Below, in pieces: positions 13,425 through 17,471 of a DNA stretch of 17,471 nt. Under the pieces are notes generated by a model, which saw nothing but the letters and a program-made list of their open reading frames with translations, searched no databases and was not told where the DNA came from. Within the stretch, counting starts at the first letter, position 1. Each line of letters begins with the position of its first letter. This stretch comes from Bacteroidales bacterium. Lineage in GTDB: Bacteria > Bacteroidota > Bacteroidia > Bacteroidales > VadinHA17. Position numbers and translations under genes: made by a program. Where the stretch lies: the NCBI GenBank assembly GCA_003162595.1, contig PMNJ01000160.1:1-17471 (forward strand), in the 5' to 3' direction.

Positions 13425-15800
13425 ATGATTCAAAACTTCTTTCGTATAGCTTTCCGGAATATTTTACTGCACAAAGGTTTCACATTTATAAATGTTACGG
13501 GTCTGGCCATTGGTCTGACTGCTTCATTATTAATTCTATTATGGGTTCAGGATGAATTCAGTTATGAAAAGTTTAACCTGAATGCAAAAAATATTTATCG
13601 TGTCGAAGAAGACCAGTTTTATTCTGGTGCACGATATCACGTTACTGTGACACCTGTCCCGGGTGGACCGGTATGGAAAGAAAAGATACCTGAAATAGAA
13701 GATCAGGTCAGAATAAATTTATGGCTTCCCCGCGTTTTATTCAAGTATGACGATAAAGTTTTTTTTGAATCTTCTATTGCAGCTGTGGATTCGGAGCTTC
13801 TTAAGATTTTTACCTTTCCGTTAAGTATGGGTGACCCCGCAACAGCATTAAACTCTCCTCATTCTATAATACTTACACAAAAACTGGCAACAAAATACTT
13901 TGGCAATATTAACCCGATTGGGAAAACACTCACTGTGGAGAATAAGGCTCAGTTTACGGTTACTGGTGTATTTAAAAATATTCCGGAGAATTCAATGTTT
14001 ACTTTTAGTGCTGTTATACCTTATTCATACCTTAAAGAGATAGGGGTAGCAGATAAATCATGGGGCAATAATTCAATATTTACATTTATTAAACTAAAGC
14101 AAGGGGCAGATATAAAGTCAGTTAACAAAAAGCTTACTGATATAGTTGTGCAGAATAACCCGCAGATAACAACTAAGTTCAGCCTCTTTCCATTACTTGA
14201 TATTCACCTGTTGGGCCAGTTTGGTTTTAAAGAGTCGAGAGGTCCGATAATTGTGGTTACTATCTTCACATTAATTGCTTTATTCATTTTACTTATAGCC
14301 TGTATAAATTTTATTAATCTTTCAACTGCAAAAGCTTCAGGAAGAGCTAAGGAAATAGGAATAAAGAAAGCAGCAGGTGCTGATCAGCTGTCAATTATAG
14401 TCCAGTTCTTACTTGAGTCACTGCTCCTGGTCGCTATAGCAATGATACTGGCTGTCTTTTTAGTTGGATTATCGCTCAGTATATTCAACAATATATCGGG
14501 TAAGAGTTTCATACTTGCAGATATCTTTCACGTTAGATTTATAATAAATTTTATTGTTGTCGGGCTTGCAGCAGGATTAATTTCAGGAATTTATCCTGCG
14601 TTTTATTTGTCATCATTTAAACCAGTTATGGTATTAAAGGGTGATGCTGTTTCGGCAAAGGGCAATGGGACGCTGAGACGAATTCTGGTTGTAATACAAT
14701 TCACTCTGTCTATACTGATAGCTGTATCAGCAATTTTTATGTTCAGGCAGTTAAAATTTCTTCAGAACAAGGAACTGGGTTTCAATAAAGAGAACCTGAT
14801 ATGTATTCCTATGCCCGATGGAATGAAATCAAAATATTATTCACTTAAGAGCGAACTGGAGAAAGAGACATTAATAAAAGGTGTTACTGCATCGATGTGG
14901 AATCCTACCATGATGGGAAGCAATTCAGGAGGCGCCAGCTGGGACGGCAAAGACCCTGACAGGCAGGTACTAATCGGAACTAATGGAATTGATTATGATT
15001 ATTTGAAAACATTGAAAATGGAGCTCGTATCAGGTCGTGATTTTTCAAAAGATTTCGTATCTGATATGGCAAAGGACACAACCGGTAATTTTCTAGTTAA
15101 TGAAGAGGTTGTAAAACTTATGGGGATTGCAGACCCTGTTGGTAAGAACTTCAGATTTATGGGGCTTAAGGGCGTTATTGTGGGAGTTCTCAAAAATTTC
15201 CATTTTAAGGGTGCTGACCAGGCCATTGAACCGATGGCATTTGCTTTGGCCCCAATCAACTATCTGCGATGCATTCTTATCAGGTTAACACCTGGAAGTG
15301 TTCCCGAATCACTTAAAGCAGCAGAAAAAGCATGGAAAGAGGTTGTCCCGGATTATCCTCTCGAATATACATTTATTGATCAGGATTATGATAAATTATT
15401 CAAAGCTCAGGTACGTATTACAGATTTGCTGAAATATTTTACAATTCTGGCGATAATTATTGCTTGCCTGGGACTTTATGGTTTATCATCATATTCAACT
15501 GAACGTAGAACAAATGAGATTGGTATCAGGAAAGTTATGGGAGCTGATTCAGTCACAATTATGTTTACATTGGCACTTGAATTCATTTTACCTGTTCTTA
15601 TTTCAATTGTAATAGCAATTCCGCTTGGCTGGGTCATTGTCAAAAACCTTCTGAAACAATATGCTTACAGGATAGATATAAGTTTCTATGTATTTGCCGG
15701 AATAGCTGCCGGAGCCATTTTAATTGCGATGTTAACAGTTAGTTTTCAGGCATATAGGGCAAGCATTACAAATCCCTCGGAGGCATTGAAAGTAGAATAA
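13425..15800 (+). CDS. FtsX/MacB-like ABC transporter permease
   Basis: This 791-residue inner-membrane protein has the Bacteroidota long-permease layout: an N-terminal helix (about 19-41, in HKGFTFINVTGLAIGL), a large periplasmic MacB-type domain, and an FtsX block with INLSTAKASGRAKEIGIKKAAGA. A second short helix follows (LRRILVVIQFTLSILIAV), then another periplasmic domain and a final FtsX block (CLGLYGLSSYSTERRTNEIGIRKVMGAD), ending NPSEALKVE. Such proteins pair with an ATPase and drive mechanotransmission or export of lipoproteins, peptides or antibiotics; the cargo is unknown here. I chose the ATG at 13425 because family members begin with this short MIQNFFRIAFRN-like amphipathic stretch. 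An in-frame TTG at 13359 would run through the hairpin and add an atypical extension. No ATPase gene lies next to it in the window. Confidence 0.9.
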   Translation: MIQNFFRIAFRNILLHKGFTFINVTGLAIGLTASLLILLWVQDEFSYEKFNLNAKNIYRVEEDQFYSGARYHVTVTPVPGGPVWKEKIPEIEDQVRINLWLPRVLFKYDDKVFFESSIAAVDSELLKIFTFPLSMGDPATALNSPHSIILTQKLATKYFGNINPIGKTLTVENKAQFTVTGVFKNIPENSMFTFSAVIPYSYLKEIGVADKSWGNNSIFTFIKLKQGADIKSVNKKLTDIVVQNNPQITTKFSLFPLLDIHLLGQFGFKESRGPIIVVTIFTLIALFILLIACINFINLSTAKASGRAKEIGIKKAAGADQLSIIVQFLLESLLLVAIAMILAVFLVGLSLSIFNNISGKSFILADIFHVRFIINFIVVGLAAGLISGIYPAFYLSSFKPVMVLKGDAVSAKGNGTLRRILVVIQFTLSILIAVSAIFMFRQLKFLQNKELGFNKENLICIPMPDGMKSKYYSLKSELEKETLIKGVTASMWNPTMMGSNSGGASWDGKDPDRQVLIGTNGIDYDYLKTLKMELVSGRDFSKDFVSDMAKDTTGNFLVNEEVVKLMGIADPVGKNFRFMGLKGVIVGVLKNFHFKGADQAIEPMAFALAPINYLRCILIRLTPGSVPESLKAAEKAWKEVVPDYPLEYTFIDQDYDKLFKAQVRITDLLKYFTILAIIIACLGLYGLSSYSTERRTNEIGIRKVMGADSVTIMFTLALEFILPVLISIVIAIPLGWVIVKNLLKQYAYRIDISFYVFAGIAAGAILIAMLTVSFQAYRASITNPSEALKVE

Positions 15801-15820
15801 TCAGCCGGTTCTGCAACGTA

Positions 15821-15851
15821 CTTCTTTTTTGTTCGTCTTTTCCAAAAGAAG
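15821..15851. repeat. Inverted repeat between the two permease genes
   Basis: CTTCTTTT at 15821-15828 and AAAAGAAG at 15844-15851 form an 8-bp inverted repeat with a 15-nt loop, 20 nt after the first permease stop. A second small pair, TCCGG (15853-15857) and CCGGA (15869-15873), follows. The stems are weak and no T tract follows, so I note them as structure within the 127-nt gap and do not call a terminator. Nothing else was recognised in this gap. Confidence 0.3.
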
Positions 15852-15927
15852 ATCCGGATAATATGAAACCGGAAGATTCTTTACAAGATACTTGACCTAA
15901 TTTATTAACCAATTATTCCAACTTATC

Positions 15928-17471
15928 ATGTTCAACAACCTCATCAAACACAGTATAAGATCTTTTAAAAGACAACGGGCGTATATTATTATCAACATCC
16001 TTGGCCTATCAATTGGAATTGCATGCAGCCTTCTTATTGCACTTTTTGTAATAAATGAATTAAGTTATGACAGGTATAATACTAAAAAAGATAGGATTTT
16101 CAGGATGATCCTTAATGGGAAAATAGGAGGTCAGGAAATTACTGCAACTTATTCTGCAGCTGTTATAGGTCCAACAATGCTCAAGGAAGTTCCTGAGGTG
16201 GAAGATTTTCTAAGAATGAATGGAGTGGGGCCGACTACTGTTGAATATAATAAAGAGGTTTTTGTTGAGGACCATATTGTCGAGGCAGATTCTTCATTTT
16301 TTAATTTCTTTTCAATACCTGTAATTAAAGGTGATGTTAACAATCTATTGAATGCTCCTCGGAAAGCAGTACTTTCAGAATCAATTGCAAAAAAAATATT
16401 CGGAATAGAAAATCCGATTGACAAAACAATTAAGATAGGGTCAGATACATTATTGTACACAATTTCCGGCGTGATGGGCGATGTGCCTGGAAACTCTCAT
16501 TTTGAGGCTGATATCTTAACATCTTTCATGACCGATCCCGGATCAAAGAATCCGACCTGGTTAAGCAACAGCTATAGTACATATCTTCTCTTAAAGCAGA
16601 ATTCAAGCTCCAAGACTGTGGATGCAAAAATGGTTGAAATGATTATTAAATATGTTGGGCCGGAACTACAGAAATACATGGGAGTATCAATTACAGATTT
16701 TGCCGCCAAGGGAAACAAATACAGGTTTTATTTACAGAATCTTAAAAAAGCCCATCTCGATCCGACAGTTACGCAGCAGCAATTCAAAGCAGCCAGTGAT
16801 CCGAAGTTCCTGATGATATTTGGAAGTATAGCCATTCTTATTGTAATAATTGCAGCAATAAACTTTATGAATCTTTCAACTGCCCAGTCTTCAAGAAGAG
16901 CGAAGGAGGTCGGAATAAAAAAGATCGGAGGTTCTTCAAGAGGTATGCTTGTAACACAATTCCTTTCGGAATCATTTATTCTATCATTCATCTCGTTGAT
17001 TATTGCCTTAATATTTATTAAGGTGACTCTTCCATATTTTAATAATCTACTGGGAGCCAGGCTTGCACTGAATCTTTTTGCTTCATGGTACATAATCCCG
17101 GTTCTGATTCTTTTTTCAGTAATTGTTGGTATACTGGCAGGAAGTTATCCTGCATTCTTTCTGTCAGGTTTCAACCCTTATGAAGTACTTAAAGGCAATG
17201 TGAAAAATAGTATGAAAAATGGCCGTCTCAGAAGAGTTCTTGTGGTTTTTCAATTCACCATTTCGATTTTGCTGATAGTTGGCACAATGATTATGTACAG
17301 GCAGATAAATTATATGCTTAATAAAGATGTGGGATTCAATAAAGAGAAGTTAATTGTGATAAACAGGGCAGATGCTCTGGGAACAAAAGTGAAGTCTTTT
17401 AAAGATGCTGTAAAAGGTATTCCGGGGGTTGTAAATATTGCCAGTTCCACGGCTGTTCCGGGCCGTAACAA
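15928..17471 (+). CDS. FtsX/MacB-like ABC transporter permease, 3' end outside window
   Basis: The frame opens at the ATG at 15928 and stays open to the window edge, giving 514 residues of a protein expected to be about 780-800. It starts MFNNLIKHSIRSFKRQRAY, followed by a membrane helix (YIIINILGLSIGIACSLL), a periplasmic MacB-type domain, and the first FtsX block (INFMNLSTAQSSRRAKEVGIKKIGGSS). The internal helix RRVLVVFQFTISILLIVGTM comes next, then the start of the second periplasmic domain. It is a diverged paralogue of the permease just upstream; the two share block order and many motif residues. The gap of 127 nt on the same strand suggests a co-regulated array, as is common for these permeases in Bacteroidota. 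The last FtsX block is not visible, so completeness cannot be judged. Confidence 0.88.
   Translation, partial: MFNNLIKHSIRSFKRQRAYIIINILGLSIGIACSLLIALFVINELSYDRYNTKKDRIFRMILNGKIGGQEITATYSAAVIGPTMLKEVPEVEDFLRMNGVGPTTVEYNKEVFVEDHIVEADSSFFNFFSIPVIKGDVNNLLNAPRKAVLSESIAKKIFGIENPIDKTIKIGSDTLLYTISGVMGDVPGNSHFEADILTSFMTDPGSKNPTWLSNSYSTYLLLKQNSSSKTVDAKMVEMIIKYVGPELQKYMGVSITDFAAKGNKYRFYLQNLKKAHLDPTVTQQQFKAASDPKFLMIFGSIAILIVIIAAINFMNLSTAQSSRRAKEVGIKKIGGSSRGMLVTQFLSESFILSFISLIIALIFIKVTLPYFNNLLGARLALNLFASWYIIPVLILFSVIVGILAGSYPAFFLSGFNPYEVLKGNVKNSMKNGRLRRVLVVFQFTISILLIVGTMIMYRQINYMLNKDVGFNKEKLIVINRADALGTKVKSFKDAVKGIPGVVNIASSTAVPGRN

Overview
The window reads as Bacteroidota (probably order Bacteroidales): an A+T-rich chromosome fragment, mostly without Shine-Dalgarno sequences, with a FucP-type sugar porter, PorT-like outer-membrane barrels, a loose-lipobox lipoprotein, a Tat-signal SGNH hydrolase and tandem long FtsX/MacB-type permeases. 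Genus cannot be read from the sequence. No tRNA, rRNA, CRISPR array, insertion sequence or phage gene was seen.

Region A (1-6301, all + strand) is an L-fucose locus. In order it holds the 3' part of a GHMP-superfamily sugar kinase, a FucP-type L-fucose/H+ symporter, a RhaM/DUF718-type L-fucose mutarotase, a mannose-1-phosphate guanylyltransferase, a LacI-family regulator and a secreted GH29 alpha-L-fucosidase. Gaps of 36 to 110 nt suggest one or two transcripts. The simplest reading is that fucosidase releases L-fucose in the periplasm, FucP imports it, the mutarotase equilibrates the anomers, and the kinase plus nucleotidyltransferase may send it toward a GDP-sugar. That last step would be a split version of the fused Fkp salvage enzyme and is inference.

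Region B (6302-7163) has a heptamer tandem repeat between convergent genes, then a minus-strand small membrane/coiled-coil protein of unknown function, then a divergent intergenic region.

Region C (7164-10697, + strand) encodes a Tat-exported SGNH/GDSL hydrolase, followed by an apparent two-gene unit: an outer-membrane protein built of two PorT-like barrel halves, and a lipoprotein with an Ig-like domain followed by regularly spaced Asp-box propeller blades.

Region D (10916-13339) is a secreted GH3 beta-glucosidase-type enzyme with a proline/alanine/asparagine-rich loop near the N terminus. A hairpin with a T tract follows it.

Region E (13425-17471) holds two tandem FtsX/MacB-like permease genes, the second cut by the window edge, with no ATPase gene in view.

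Overall the window is a glycan-foraging and cell-envelope neighbourhood. The most unusual points are the separate kinase + guanylyltransferase arrangement in a fucose locus, the duplicated-barrel/propeller-lipoprotein pair, and the terminator-like hairpin directly against the permease start codon.
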